A stretch of DNA of 36,453 nucleotides, taken from assembly GCA_017477185.1 (NCBI GenBank), contig JAFUXF010000031.1, positions 1-36,453 on the forward strand, written 5' to 3'. Positions within the stretch are counted from its first letter, which is position 1; each line of letters starts with the position of its first letter. Of the stretch, positions 15,854 to 24,025 are shown piece after piece. The notes below the pieces were generated by a model. That model did not search any database. It was not told the DNA's origin and saw only the letters and a program-made list of their open reading frames with translations. Source of the DNA: Alphaproteobacteria bacterium (GTDB lineage Bacteria > Pseudomonadota > Alphaproteobacteria > RF32 > CAG-239). A program made the position numbers and the translations under genes.

Positions 15854-17433
15854 CGTTGCTTTCTGTTCAAAATCTGAGCGTTTCTTTTAGGGGGACAAAT
15901 GATAAAGTTATTCCGGCTGTTAGAAATGTGTCATTTAATTTAGATAAGGGTGAAATCTTAGGTATTGTTGGCGAATCAGGTTCAGGAAAATCCGTAACGG
16001 CGTTATCTATTCTTAATCTTTTACCTTATCCTAAAGCTGTAGTGCCTTCAAAGTCAAAAATTTTTTATGCAGGCGGAAATTTACTCTCTTGTTCTGAGAA
16101 TATTTTACGAGACATCAGAGGAAGAGAAATTTCTTATATTTTTCAAGAACCTATGTCCTCTTTAAATCCGTTACATACAATTGGTAAGCAGCTTATTGAA
16201 AGTATAAGAATTCATAATGAAATTAGTATCAAAAAAGCCTACACAAAAGCAATTGACCTACTTAAGCAAGTTGAAATAGCAAATCCTAAAGCCAGAATGA
16301 AATCTTATCCTCATGAGCTATCTGGCGGACAAAGGCAACGGGTAATGATTGCCATGGCAATATGTAACCGTCCTAAAATATTAATTGCAGATGAACCGAC
16401 AACAGCACTTGATGTGACTATTCAAGCGCAAATTGTCGATTTACTTGTTCGCTTGACTCGTCAAATGGGTATGGCAATGATTTTCATAACGCATAATTTA
16501 CGTTTAATCCAAAAAATTGCTGATAATATTTGTGTTATGAAAAATGGTCAAATTGTAGAGCAGGGGTCTACAGATGAAATTTTTAACCATCCGCAGTCTC
16601 GCTATACCAAACAATTGTTAGATAGTTTAAATGGACAGAGCAAGGCATTTCGCTATGCCGGTGATTGTTTGCTTTCAGCAACTAATTTAAGAGTTTGTTA
16701 TCCCTTGCAAAAAAATATATGGGGAAGGGTGGTTAAAAGCCTGAATGCACTCAATAATGTTGATATTGATTTGTATCAGGGAGAAACCTTAGGAATTGTT
16801 GGAGAATCAGGCTCGGGTAAAACAACATTGGGTATGTGCTTGGCTGATTTATGTCCTTATCAGGGTGTGGTTACATTGAGAGGGAAAGATATTAAATCAA
16901 TTCGTCCTTTAGATTTTCGGAAAACCGTTCAAATTGTTTTTCAGGATCCTTATAATTCGTTAAATCCGCGTATGACAATTGAACAAATTATAGGAGAAGG
17001 TTTGAAGGTTTTTGAGCCGCATTTGGATAAAGATATACATCATAAAAAAGTCATCGATATATTATCTGATGTGGGGCTCAAAGAGACGGATGGTGTTAAA
17101 TATCCTCATGAGTTTTCAGGTGGACAAAGGCAAAGAATTGCTATTGCACGCGCCTTGGCTGTTAAACCTGAAATATTGATTTTAGATGAGCCGACATCAG
17201 CATTAGATGTTACCGTACAAAAACAAATTCTTGAATTATTACAGAGGTTGCAACAAGAAAAAAATTTAAGTTATATTTTTATTTCACATGATATGCACGC
17301 GATTCAAATGATGTCCGACAGAATTGCTGTTATGAAAAACGGAAAAATTGTTGAAGAAAATTCAGCGGTAAAAATTTTGAATTGTCCACTTAACGATTAT
17401 ACAAGAAAATTGGTTGCAGCAAGCATGCTTTAA
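15850..17433 (+). CDS. yejF: YejF-type double ATPase of peptide ABC transporter
   Basis: The protein has 527 aa. The ATG at 15850 overlaps the yejE stop; the longer open frame from 15748 lies entirely within yejE and is not used. Two complete ABC domains are fused. Domain 1 has Walker A GESGSGKS (41-48), signature LSGGQRQRV and Walker B ILIADEPTTALD. Domain 2 has GESGSGKT, FSGGQRQRI and ILILDEPTSALD, with switch His residues FITHN and FISHD. All catalytic elements are intact. It couples ATP hydrolysis to peptide uptake through YejE and a YejB partner. It is the last gene of the three-gene unit. No clear intrinsic terminator follows. Confidence 0.95.
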   Translation: MTLLSVQNLSVSFRGTNDKVIPAVRNVSFNLDKGEILGIVGESGSGKSVTALSILNLLPYPKAVVPSKSKIFYAGGNLLSCSENILRDIRGREISYIFQEPMSSLNPLHTIGKQLIESIRIHNEISIKKAYTKAIDLLKQVEIANPKARMKSYPHELSGGQRQRVMIAMAICNRPKILIADEPTTALDVTIQAQIVDLLVRLTRQMGMAMIFITHNLRLIQKIADNICVMKNGQIVEQGSTDEIFNHPQSRYTKQLLDSLNGQSKAFRYAGDCLLSATNLRVCYPLQKNIWGRVVKSLNALNNVDIDLYQGETLGIVGESGSGKTTLGMCLADLCPYQGVVTLRGKDIKSIRPLDFRKTVQIVFQDPYNSLNPRMTIEQIIGEGLKVFEPHLDKDIHHKKVIDILSDVGLKETDGVKYPHEFSGGQRQRIAIARALAVKPEILILDEPTSALDVTVQKQILELLQRLQQEKNLSYIFISHDMHAIQMMSDRIAVMKNGKIVEENSAVKILNCPLNDYTRKLVAASML

Positions 17434-17742
17434 GCAATAATTAAGGTTGTGGTGATATATATAATATGCGACATTTATTTTATTGTATATATTTATGATA
17501 ATTCATATAGTTATAGCTAAAATACATATAATATTATACATAATATACATTATGCGACAAATTTATGTGGGGGAAATAGAGGGCATTTTTTATATCAAGT
17601 TTTGGCGCACTCTTCTCTTTTAGTTGTATCAGATTTATAAAAAAATAGCCAAGATGAGAAGTGAAGAATATCCTTTCTCATAAGACGTATTTGTTGAACA
17701 ACACAAAAAAAGCCTCATCTTTGCAGATGAGACCTAAAACAG
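17434..17742. other. AT-rich intergenic region without a supportable gene
   Basis: The left half is extremely AT-rich, with many ATATA steps. It carries a nine-base direct repeat TATGCGACA at 17465-17473 and 17551-17559. A 23-codon ORF starts inside the second copy (17552-17623) but has no ribosome site. The right end is the terminator at 17712-17733. I see no tRNA or recognisable RNA here. Confidence 0.6.
17712..17733 (-). terminator. Intrinsic terminator of the 82-aa protein gene
   Basis: On the minus strand the stem GTCTCATCT / AGATGAGGC has a GCAA loop and is followed by seven T residues. It lies just past the stop at 17743. Confidence 0.88.
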
Positions 17743-17991
17743 CTATTTGTTCATGATAGCATTGTGTTGCATAACGGCTCTAACCCGACTATCTTGCTGA
17801 AATGCAAAGAAACGCAATTGCAAAATGCGAATGTCTTGAGCTGTTAATTCTTGATACCCCTCTTCTCGAGATTGAACCTGCTTAAGAGTTGCATCTACGA
17901 CTGGTGAAAAATCTTGCACCATACGAAGAAACTCTTCCCGATGCTTTTGTTGCGCATTTTGGCGCGCCTGTTCTACATTCATTTGAAGCAT
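17743..17991 (-). CDS. Small helical protein, unknown function
   Basis: The protein has 82 aa, no signal peptide and no membrane segment. It is Gln/Arg/Glu-rich and probably wholly helical (AQQKHREEFLRMVQDF, DIRILQLRFFAFQQDSRVR). ATGs exist at 17991 and 17982 and neither has a convincing Shine-Dalgarno sequence, so the start is uncertain. A promoter-like TTGACA lies at 18074-18069, and a T7-tailed terminator follows the gene, supporting a real monocistronic transcript. No family recognised. Confidence 0.6.
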   Translation of the reverse strand: MLQMNVEQARQNAQQKHREEFLRMVQDFSPVVDATLKQVQSREEGYQELTAQDIRILQLRFFAFQQDSRVRAVMQHNAIMNK

Positions 17992-18045
17992 AGTAGTTAT
18001 TTTTTAGGATTAATAAATAAAGACAATAATAATTTTATGCGATTC

Positions 18046-18074
18046 TTTTAACATAGACTTTTATTGCTTGTCAA
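18046..18074 (-). promoter_or_regulatory. Possible promoter of the 82-aa protein gene
   Basis: On the minus strand a perfect TTGACA (18074-18069) is followed after 17 bases by TTAAAA (18051-18046), a weak -10. Its flank shares a 12-base block with the promoter candidate at 23907-23935. Confidence 0.35.
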
Positions 18075-18095
18075 GTTGTAATTCTGCACAAAAAA

Positions 18096-18123
18096 AGAGC
18101 GTTATTTATGCAAATAACGCTCT
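18096..18123 (-). terminator. Intrinsic terminator of the autotransporter gene
   Basis: A perfect 12-bp stem AGAGCGTTATTT / AAATAACGCTCT with a four-base loop is followed on the minus strand by a seven-T run. It lies ten bases past the stop at 18133. Confidence 0.92.
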
Positions 18124-18132
18124 TGTATGGCT

Positions 18133-21100
18133 TTATAAATCATATTGCATTCTTAAATTTACTTCATAACCATCTGCATCTTCTATATATTTATTTAATT
18201 CTCCGATTAAATTCATCTGCTCTTTCTGATATTTCACGGAGGTTTTGAAAACAGAACGTGCTCTTGAGTGTGCTGTACGATTAAAGCGATATTTACCGCT
18301 CATTCCGGCTAATGAACCATGTAATTGTCGATATGGGTTTAACAATTCCAGATATGTGCTTCCCCCTGCTCTAAAACTTAAACTGCTATGATTATCAAAA
18401 GTATACATTTTTTTCAAATATAAGCCAATACCAACTTCTGCTGAAAATTCATTATGGCCTTTGATTTTCAACATATTATCATGAATATCATCTATATACA
18501 ATCCGGCTATATTAAGCTCAGCTGTTGGTTCTAAAATGAATTTTTCGAGGGCAATATCTCTTCTTAATTCGTTGGTTATACCATAATAAACTTCTTTAGT
18601 GTTGCCACGATAGCTTGCATCGTCTGTATGACGATGGTAATTTCCCCACAATATGCCCAAATGCGGTGTGCTCATAAACTGATATAAAGCATCATGGTAA
18701 ATAAATGGTGCAAATGCTTGTAATAAATTGTTTTTTCTTTTATTATTGCTGTCATATTTGCTATCGGATTTAACATAATTTAAGCCTAAACCAAGCCGTA
18801 AATCTGCCGTGTATTTTTTATCAAAGACACCATAGACAGATTGGATTCTATCGTCAAACCCATATTGATCGGCCGTTTTGTCTTGTCGGCGATAATGCGT
18901 ATCAAAACCAATCATTGTGCGTATATCATCTGTATTGGTATTAGCTAAAATCCGCTCTGATATATCACTGTTAATGAGCCGTATGGTATCAACATCTTGT
19001 TTAGCAAAATTCGGAAACAGTTTTAAGCCTAAGTTTTCATCAATTTTCTGACTTAACATATCAGTGTTTTCTGTCGTTTTGAGTTTATCAAATAAAGCGA
19101 GGTTGTTTTTTTGCTGATAATTCATTTCCAAATACTGAGCGGCTGAACTGTTTTTCGTAAATTCATAAAAACTCCGACGCTGTAACTGAATAGAACTGCG
19201 TAGTGGAGCTGTCGGACTTCTTAATAAACTGGCGGTAAACATCGGAGATAAGGATATAATTTCTAGATTGTCGGTATCCCCTTCAAAACTATCATCATCC
19301 GTAACGTATGTATCTTCAAAACTATCGGTTACCAAATCATAATTGGTATAAACCGTTCCGGATATAGAGGGGGCTGAAATACGGCTACCTAAAGATAATA
19401 ACGTTTTACCATTGATCTTATTAAAGTTCAAACTGCGATTACTGGTTACTACTCCAGAGTTAATGTAGGTACCGCCATTGGCTAGGCATATAAATGCGTT
19501 ACAATCATCCGTTTCATCATAAGCGGTATCACCATATTTTTGATAAATATCGGTTAAATTAGGCTTTTTGATAACAATTGTACCGGCATTTGTGACAACT
19601 GCTCCTTTGTTTTGAGCATACATTGCAATATTATTTGTGCCATTCATTTCAATTGTGCCACGATTAATTGCTTTGACTTTAACCTCATCATCGCCAACTT
19701 CTTCTCCGTCATCCGCAATATATTCGGCAAGCATGCCGATAGCATTGTTGGAATTTATGATAATTTTATTATTATTAACCGCCTCTCCCTCGTTAATTTT
19801 TATCCCAATAACAGGTTTGTTTGAAGAATTTGATTCTTCTTCATCAAAATAACTGTTGGTAATCGTCAAAGTACCGTTATTGGTAATTGTGCCTTTAGCA
19901 ATTTCTATTCCGGTAATCGAATTATTATATCCGCTTTCATAATTATTGATTGTAATTTCTCCATTATTTGTAATAGTGGATTCACTGTTTTCTGTTATTG
20001 AAGAAATAGCGGCTATTTTTCCTGTATAACTTTTGTTATCAATCAAAATTGATCCACTGTTATCAACGGTTAATTTGGCTGCATTATCATTATCTCCTTC
20101 GGTCAGAATGGCAATTCCTCCATTTTGGAGTTGAACGGTACCGGCATTATTTACGTTGAGGTTAGCACTATAAATTTGCTCTGTATCTTCATCTATTTGA
20201 ATGGTTTTATTTATGGCGGAGATCCCTACACTATTTTGAGTTGACATAACAGCATCGGCCGTGTTGGTAACATTACTTTCAGCCGTATCAATAATTTCGC
20301 CGAATTGCGTCGTGATTGTGCCGCTATTGGTAATATCGCCTTTTACATGGGTGATACCTTTTCCTGTTGTTTTAATGGTTCCGCTGTTTGAGGTTGTCCC
20401 TTCCTTGTTACTTACTCCTGTTCCGCTCTCGATGGTTCCCGTGTTTGTTAATTCACTTCCGGTCGTATCACTAAACATTCCCAGACCATATGACGAAATC
20501 GTTCCTGTGTTTAAAGCCTTATTTGTCGTGTTTAAGCCGGTACTGTTACTATTGATGATGTTGTTATTGATAACATTATTACCAACCATGCCACCACCGG
20601 ATGAGATAATCTTACCCTTATTGGTACTTGTTCCATTTCCTCCCATAGCGTAACCGGTGCTGTAATTTAAGGTAATTACACCTTCTGCCTCATTAGTTTG
20701 GGTGCCTTCTGTCATATACATACCATATCCGGAACCGACGATATTTATCTCTCCTGTATTTGTAGATGTTCCGGTATTGTCAATTTTCATACCATACGCA
20801 TCATTAGAGTTGGTGTTGATAATGGAAATCTTTCCCTTATTTTGCAAGGTACCATTATGTGTCTTAAGACCAACACCGCTGCTTTCAATTTCAATTTCGC
20901 CATTATTGGTAATTGTACCGTCTTTACTATACATACCATTGGCGGTATATTCTGTATTTGTAATTTTGATTTTATTATTATTCGTTATATCTGCGGTTTC
21001 GGCAACCCAGATGCCGTTCATACTTCCGGCCAAATAATCAGTTCCCTGACCGACAAGAGTAATTGTTCCGTCATTAACCACCCCGTCAGAACTACCATAA

Positions 21101-22197
21101 ACAAAGATACCGCTGTCATCACGACCGTTCATATTTATTTCACCGGTATTTGTCACTTTTCCTTTTCCGCTGGTAAAAATTCCCGAACTTTGATTGGCGG
21201 TTACGTTAATTTTCCCCTGATTATAAATATCTCCGCTGCTATCATTATCGGCATTTACGAAACAGGCGGTATTTGCCGGATTATAACTGTTAACGACACA
21301 AGCCATTAAACCGGCGGCATAATAATTATCAGACTCTACCGTAATTACACCGGCATTGAAAATATACCCGTTTTTAGCATAAATCCCACCCCAATGCTCA
21401 GTATTTAGGCTATCTGTGCCACTATAAACATTAATATTACCGGTATTAATAATATCCTTATTTTCTGAAGCATAGATTGCCCATAAAGAGCTTTGTTCAC
21501 TCTCCGATTGTTCTGAAACTGTTCGAGTTATATTATTTTTGTTACGCACGGGCGTACCGCCAACACCGTGGAGTTGAGAAAAGTCAAAATCAATATCTTG
21601 ACCACCTCCACCTCCTCCGCCGCTTCCACTACCGGATGAAGCGATATAAGGAATTTTATGTTTACCACCACCTCCTCCTCCGGCAAGAGCTATTCCACCG
21701 CCGATTAAAGCTAATCCTCCGATTGTCCATGTTATGGGAGATGATAACCATGATTTTGATTGATAAACATTGCGGTATGGTTGAGCATTGTGAGAATATA
21801 GTGAACCTTTAGCGTAACGAGCTGAAGCTGAGTAATCTCCTGCTTGGTATTGATGTATTGAGGATACAAAATAACTGTATTGTGATCTAGGAATTCTTAA
21901 AATACATGAATGATTAGGATTAGCCCCAAAATGTAAAAAAACACGATATGCTGTTACATCATTACGGCGAATGGCTTGGCATAACCCGGTATTTCCGTTA
22001 TAGTCTGTGCTATCGATATCCATGCCGCGGGCAATTGCTCGAGAAATAATATCAACTTTTCGATTTGAAGCAGCATTATAGAGAGCATTAAAATTAGAAA
22101 CAGGAATTGCTGCTTGGCTTGAAGACATAAAAAGACTGGTCGCATATAATGCTATGCAACTTTTGCCGAAAAATATCTTCTTTTTTCCTATATACAT
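18133..22197 (-). CDS. Autotransporter adhesin-like protein with N-terminal ankyrin repeats
   Basis: The protein has 1354 aa. Signal peptide: about residues 1-29 (basic start, hydrophobic core, SSSQA). Residues about 36-98 contain one to two ankyrin repeats (DYNGNTGLCQAIRRND, FLHFGANPN). A hydrophobic Gly-rich helix (about 152-175) and poly-Gly linkers follow. A passenger of about 830 residues is built from many short repeats of the type TNNGTITI or NTGEI, typical of right-handed beta-helix adhesins. The last roughly 280 residues form an autotransporter beta-barrel with alternating strands (LRLGLGLNYVKS, VGIGLYLKKM) and end MQYDL, where an aromatic final residue is more usual. Type Va secretion to the cell surface is expected. 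AGGA lies upstream of ATG, and a strong terminator at 18096 suggests a single-gene unit. The exported ankyrin part is unusual. Confidence 0.85.
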   Translation of the reverse strand: MYIGKKKIFFGKSCIALYATSLFMSSSQAAIPVSNFNALYNAASNRKVDIISRAIARGMDIDSTDYNGNTGLCQAIRRNDVTAYRVFLHFGANPNHSCILRIPRSQYSYFVSSIHQYQAGDYSASARYAKGSLYSHNAQPYRNVYQSKSWLSSPITWTIGGLALIGGGIALAGGGGGGKHKIPYIASSGSGSGGGGGGGQDIDFDFSQLHGVGGTPVRNKNNITRTVSEQSESEQSSLWAIYASENKDIINTGNINVYSGTDSLNTEHWGGIYAKNGYIFNAGVITVESDNYYAAGLMACVVNSYNPANTACFVNADNDSSGDIYNQGKINVTANQSSGIFTSGKGKVTNTGEINMNGRDDSGIFVYGSSDGVVNDGTITLVGQGTDYLAGSMNGIWVAETADITNNNKIKITNTEYTANGMYSKDGTITNNGEIEIESSGVGLKTHNGTLQNKGKISIINTNSNDAYGMKIDNTGTSTNTGEINIVGSGYGMYMTEGTQTNEAEGVITLNYSTGYAMGGNGTSTNKGKIISSGGGMVGNNVINNNIINSNSTGLNTTNKALNTGTISSYGLGMFSDTTGSELTNTGTIESGTGVSNKEGTTSNSGTIKTTGKGITHVKGDITNSGTITTQFGEIIDTAESNVTNTADAVMSTQNSVGISAINKTIQIDEDTEQIYSANLNVNNAGTVQLQNGGIAILTEGDNDNAAKLTVDNSGSILIDNKSYTGKIAAISSITENSESTITNNGEITINNYESGYNNSITGIEIAKGTITNNGTLTITNSYFDEEESNSSNKPVIGIKINEGEAVNNNKIIINSNNAIGMLAEYIADDGEEVGDDEVKVKAINRGTIEMNGTNNIAMYAQNKGAVVTNAGTIVIKKPNLTDIYQKYGDTAYDETDDCNAFICLANGGTYINSGVVTSNRSLNFNKINGKTLLSLGSRISAPSISGTVYTNYDLVTDSFEDTYVTDDDSFEGDTDNLEIISLSPMFTASLLRSPTAPLRSSIQLQRRSFYEFTKNSSAAQYLEMNYQQKNNLALFDKLKTTENTDMLSQKIDENLGLKLFPNFAKQDVDTIRLINSDISERILANTNTDDIRTMIGFDTHYRRQDKTADQYGFDDRIQSVYGVFDKKYTADLRLGLGLNYVKSDSKYDSNNKRKNNLLQAFAPFIYHDALYQFMSTPHLGILWGNYHRHTDDASYRGNTKEVYYGITNELRRDIALEKFILEPTAELNIAGLYIDDIHDNMLKIKGHNEFSAEVGIGLYLKKMYTFDNHSSLSFRAGGSTYLELLNPYRQLHGSLAGMSGKYRFNRTAHSRARSVFKTSVKYQKEQMNLIGELNKYIEDADGYEVNLRMQYDL

Positions 22198-22315
22198 CTT
22201 GTATCCTAATATACCATTCTAAGAATATCAGAAAAGCCTACATTTACAATTTCTATTAAGAGTTTTACACTTATTTTTGGGAGTCAAAAATATTGTTTAG
22301 AATCTAAAAAAAATA

Positions 22316-22344
22316 TTGACTGAAGCAAAAAGATAATATACATA
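22316..22344 (+). promoter_or_regulatory. Promoter of tRNA-Ser
   Basis: TTGACT (22316-22321) is followed after 17 bases by TACATA, with TATACA as an alternative -10 two bases earlier. The spacing places the start about 15-20 bases before the tRNA. Confidence 0.6.
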
Positions 22345-22363
22345 TATCGGCGTACCATGAGTT

Positions 22364-22451
22364 GGAGTGTTGGCAGAGTGGTAATGCAGCGGATTGCTAA
22401 TCCGTCATCGTGAATAGCGATGCACAGGTTCGAGTCCTGTACACTCCGCCA
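22364..22451 (+). tRNA. serX: tRNA-Ser(GCU)
   Basis: The gene is 88 bases long with encoded CCA. The acceptor stem is GGAGTGT/ACACTCC with discriminator G. The anticodon arm CGGATT-GCTA-ATCCG gives anticodon GCU, reading AGC and AGU serine codons. The long variable arm (TCATCGTGAATAGCGATG) is the serine identity element, and the T-arm ACAGGTTCGAGTCCTGT is canonical. The final A of CCA is also the first base of the terminator palindrome at 22451-22491. The symbol is a generic label. Confidence 0.97.
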
Positions 22452-22491
22452 GTTACTAAAAGAGCTCCTTAAAGGAGCTCTTTTAGTAACT
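22451..22491 (+). terminator. Long palindromic terminator after tRNA-Ser
   Basis: Two 20-base arms, perfectly complementary around a single central A, form a 41-base inverted repeat containing GAGCTCC/GGAGCTC and TTTTAGTAACT. There is no long U-tail beyond the stem; the TTTT lies inside it. It could work as a terminator or as an RNA-processing hairpin, and it separates the tRNA from mutY. Confidence 0.7.
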
Positions 22492-22510
22492 GAATTGTGG
22501 ATATTAAATA

Positions 22511-23503
22511 ATGGTTTCTTTAGCGCATAAACTCTTAAAATGGTATGATGAACACGGACGGGATTTGCCGTGGCGGCTTAAAGGCGGAGCGCACCCTGAC
22601 CCTTATGTGATTCTGGTTTCTGAATTTATGTTGCAGCAAACAACTGTTAAAACCGTCATTCCTTATTTTGAGCGATTTATGGAGCGTTTTCCGACTATTG
22701 AGAGTTTGGCTCAAGCAACACAGGAAGATGTTTATCAATATTGGCAAGGCTTAGGCTATTACACACGAGCAAAGTCTCTGCATCAGACAGCTCAAATGAT
22801 TGTTTCTGCCGGGAAATTTCCGCAAACGCGTGATGAAGTCTTAAAATTAAAAGGTATCGGGGCTTATACGGCATCGAGCTTTTTGGCTTTGGCCTTTAAT
22901 AAGCCGGAGACAGTGATTGATGGTAATGTGATGCGAATTATTTGTCGGCTCTATGCCCTCACCTCTCCTTTAGATGAAATTCAAGAGTTAATCAGAGAAA
23001 AAGCCCAAAAGCTAACAGACACGAAGTGTCCGGCGGACTATGCCTCGGCGATTATGGATTTGGGGGCGACAATTTGTACCCCGAAAAATCCGCAATGTCT
23101 GCTCTGCCCTTGGCATGATGACTGCTTGTCTTGCGGGCGGGAAGATGTGGAGAATATACCTCAGCGCAAAAAACTCCCTAAAAAAGAAAAAGTCGGCTTT
23201 GTCTACCTAATCAAAAACACAAAAGGCGAAATTTATCTTCGTTTAAGGACAGAAAAAGGCTTGCTCTCCGGTCTTTATGAATTTCCGTGGAGTGAAGAAA
23301 AGTTATTTAATAAGGCAAAAAACACCCAAAAACAAGTTGTGCATGTGTTTACACACTTCAAATTAACATTAAATATTATGGTTTTACAAACAGATAATGT
23401 TAATTGTGATGGCTTTTTTGTGCCGATTGATAAACTTTCCGCTTATCCGATGTCTACTCTGATGAAAAAAGTAATACGAGCCGGATTAATCACTATCAAA
23501 TAA
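22511..23503 (+). CDS. mutY: A/G-specific adenine DNA glycosylase MutY
   Basis: The 330-aa base-excision repair enzyme removes adenine mispaired with 8-oxoguanine. Catalytic Glu38 sits in VSEFMLQQTTV. The helix-hairpin-helix is LKGIGAYTASSFLALAF, with the conserved Asp137 in VIDGNVMRI. The iron-sulphur cluster cysteines are C189, C196, C199 and C205, spaced C-x6-C-x2-C-x5-C. The C-terminal part (about 225-330) is the NUDIX-like 8-oxoG recognition domain with HVFTHFKLTL. It is slightly short for the family but complete. No good ribosome site is visible. The last 18 bases overlap the convergent small regulator gene. Confidence 0.95.
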   Translation: MVSLAHKLLKWYDEHGRDLPWRLKGGAHPDPYVILVSEFMLQQTTVKTVIPYFERFMERFPTIESLAQATQEDVYQYWQGLGYYTRAKSLHQTAQMIVSAGKFPQTRDEVLKLKGIGAYTASSFLALAFNKPETVIDGNVMRIICRLYALTSPLDEIQELIREKAQKLTDTKCPADYASAIMDLGATICTPKNPQCLLCPWHDDCLSCGREDVENIPQRKKLPKKEKVGFVYLIKNTKGEIYLRLRTEKGLLSGLYEFPWSEEKLFNKAKNTQKQVVHVFTHFKLTLNIMVLQTDNVNCDGFFVPIDKLSAYPMSTLMKKVIRAGLITIK

Positions 23504-23707
23504 CCTAACCTCAACCCGACAACGAAAATACTTAAATAAACGATTGCATTGCCGCCAACTGATAGACTTGTCATTTTCTATGCATCTTAGCGCATAATGG
23601 GTTAGCTTTGGATTTTGTAATAATTTCTCTAACGTAATCCCTCGCCTCTCACGCAATTTCACAAACTCTTGCGCTAATTGTTTTCTGATTTCCTGATTAC
23701 ATGACAT
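23486..23707 (-). CDS. Small helix-turn-helix-like protein behind a structured leader
   Basis: The protein has 73 aa from the ATG at 23707, chosen because AAGGAAG lies seven bases upstream. An in-frame ATG at 23725 would fall at the very end of a terminator U-run, and the longer open frame crosses the RNA structures. The sequence EIRKQLAQEFVKLRERRGITLEKLL...THYALRCIENDKSISWRQCNRLFKYFRCRVEVRL has the helix spacing of an XRE/Cro-type DNA-binding domain, with a basic C-terminal strand. It may be a truncated or minimal HTH protein. Its last 18 bases overlap mutY. Expression is probably controlled by the leader at 23726-23900. Target unknown. Confidence 0.7.
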   Translation of the reverse strand: MSCNQEIRKQLAQEFVKLRERRGITLEKLLQNPKLTHYALRCIENDKSISWRQCNRLFKYFRCRVEVRLFDSD

Positions 23708-23725
23708 TTCATAACTTCCTTTCAT

Positions 23726-23900
23726 AAAAAAAATCGCCTTGATGGGAGGCGACCGGAAGCTGAAAACTATACATAGAGATAGTGCGACATATTGGTTATT
23801 TTGCCACCTTCCGGTCATAACCGGAAAGCGTGCAAACTTTCGTTTTGCACAAACGTCTATGTAGAGGTTTTCAGACCTCACAACAGTCATCAACTAATGC
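23726..23900 (-). promoter_or_regulatory. Structured RNA leader with intrinsic terminator (riboswitch- or attenuator-like)
   Basis: Transcribed leftward, the element contains a closing helix GTTTTCAG/CTGAAAAC (23867-23874 with 23760-23767). After a small internal loop it continues as TCTATGT/ACATAGA (23856-23862 with 23771-23777). Inside are a GTGCAAA/TTTGCAC hairpin (23830-23850) and a TTCCGGT/ACCGGAA hairpin (about 23808-23828). A terminator follows: TCGCCT/AGGCGA (23734-23752) and eight U residues ending at 23726, directly before the downstream ORF. The segment at 23808-23816 can pair either in its hairpin or with 23751-23759, which touches the terminator's first arm. No known riboswitch class is recognised. 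A stand-alone small RNA is an alternative. Confidence 0.6.
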
Positions 23901-23906
23901 GGTATA

Positions 23907-23935
23907 AGAGTATGAAATTATTGTTTGCTTGTCAA
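23907..23935 (-). promoter_or_regulatory. Promoter candidate for the structured leader
   Basis: On the minus strand a perfect TTGACA (23935-23930), 17 bases and TACTCT (23912-23907) would start the RNA near 23900, just ahead of the folded leader. Confidence 0.5.
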
Positions 23936-24025
23936 GAACGAAAACAATAATCTACCTTTCCTAACCGCTCCCCAGATAAGGGAGTAACAATTTGTAAGGA
24001 GGATTTATTAGTATAATAAAAACAA

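Noticed and set aside
17552..17623. 23-codon ORF after yejF
   Set aside because: No ribosome site, no supporting composition, and starts inside a direct repeat.
20261..21309. Plus-strand frames of 130, 203 and 111 aa
   Set aside because: They are the opposite strand of the repetitive autotransporter passenger; the repeats keep several frames open by chance.
19330..21600. Possible CRISPR or tandem DNA repeats
   Set aside because: The repetition is at protein level in the adhesin passenger, with variable DNA and no regular repeat-spacer pattern.
2408..23790. TGCGACA as a window-wide operator (2408, 17467, 17553, 23783)
   Set aside because: A seven-base word is expected several times by chance in this length on two strands; only the close nine-base pair was kept.
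23708..23893. Upstream extension of the HTH-like protein
   Set aside because: The frame crosses strong hairpins and a U-run terminator; a good ribosome site supports the start at 23707.
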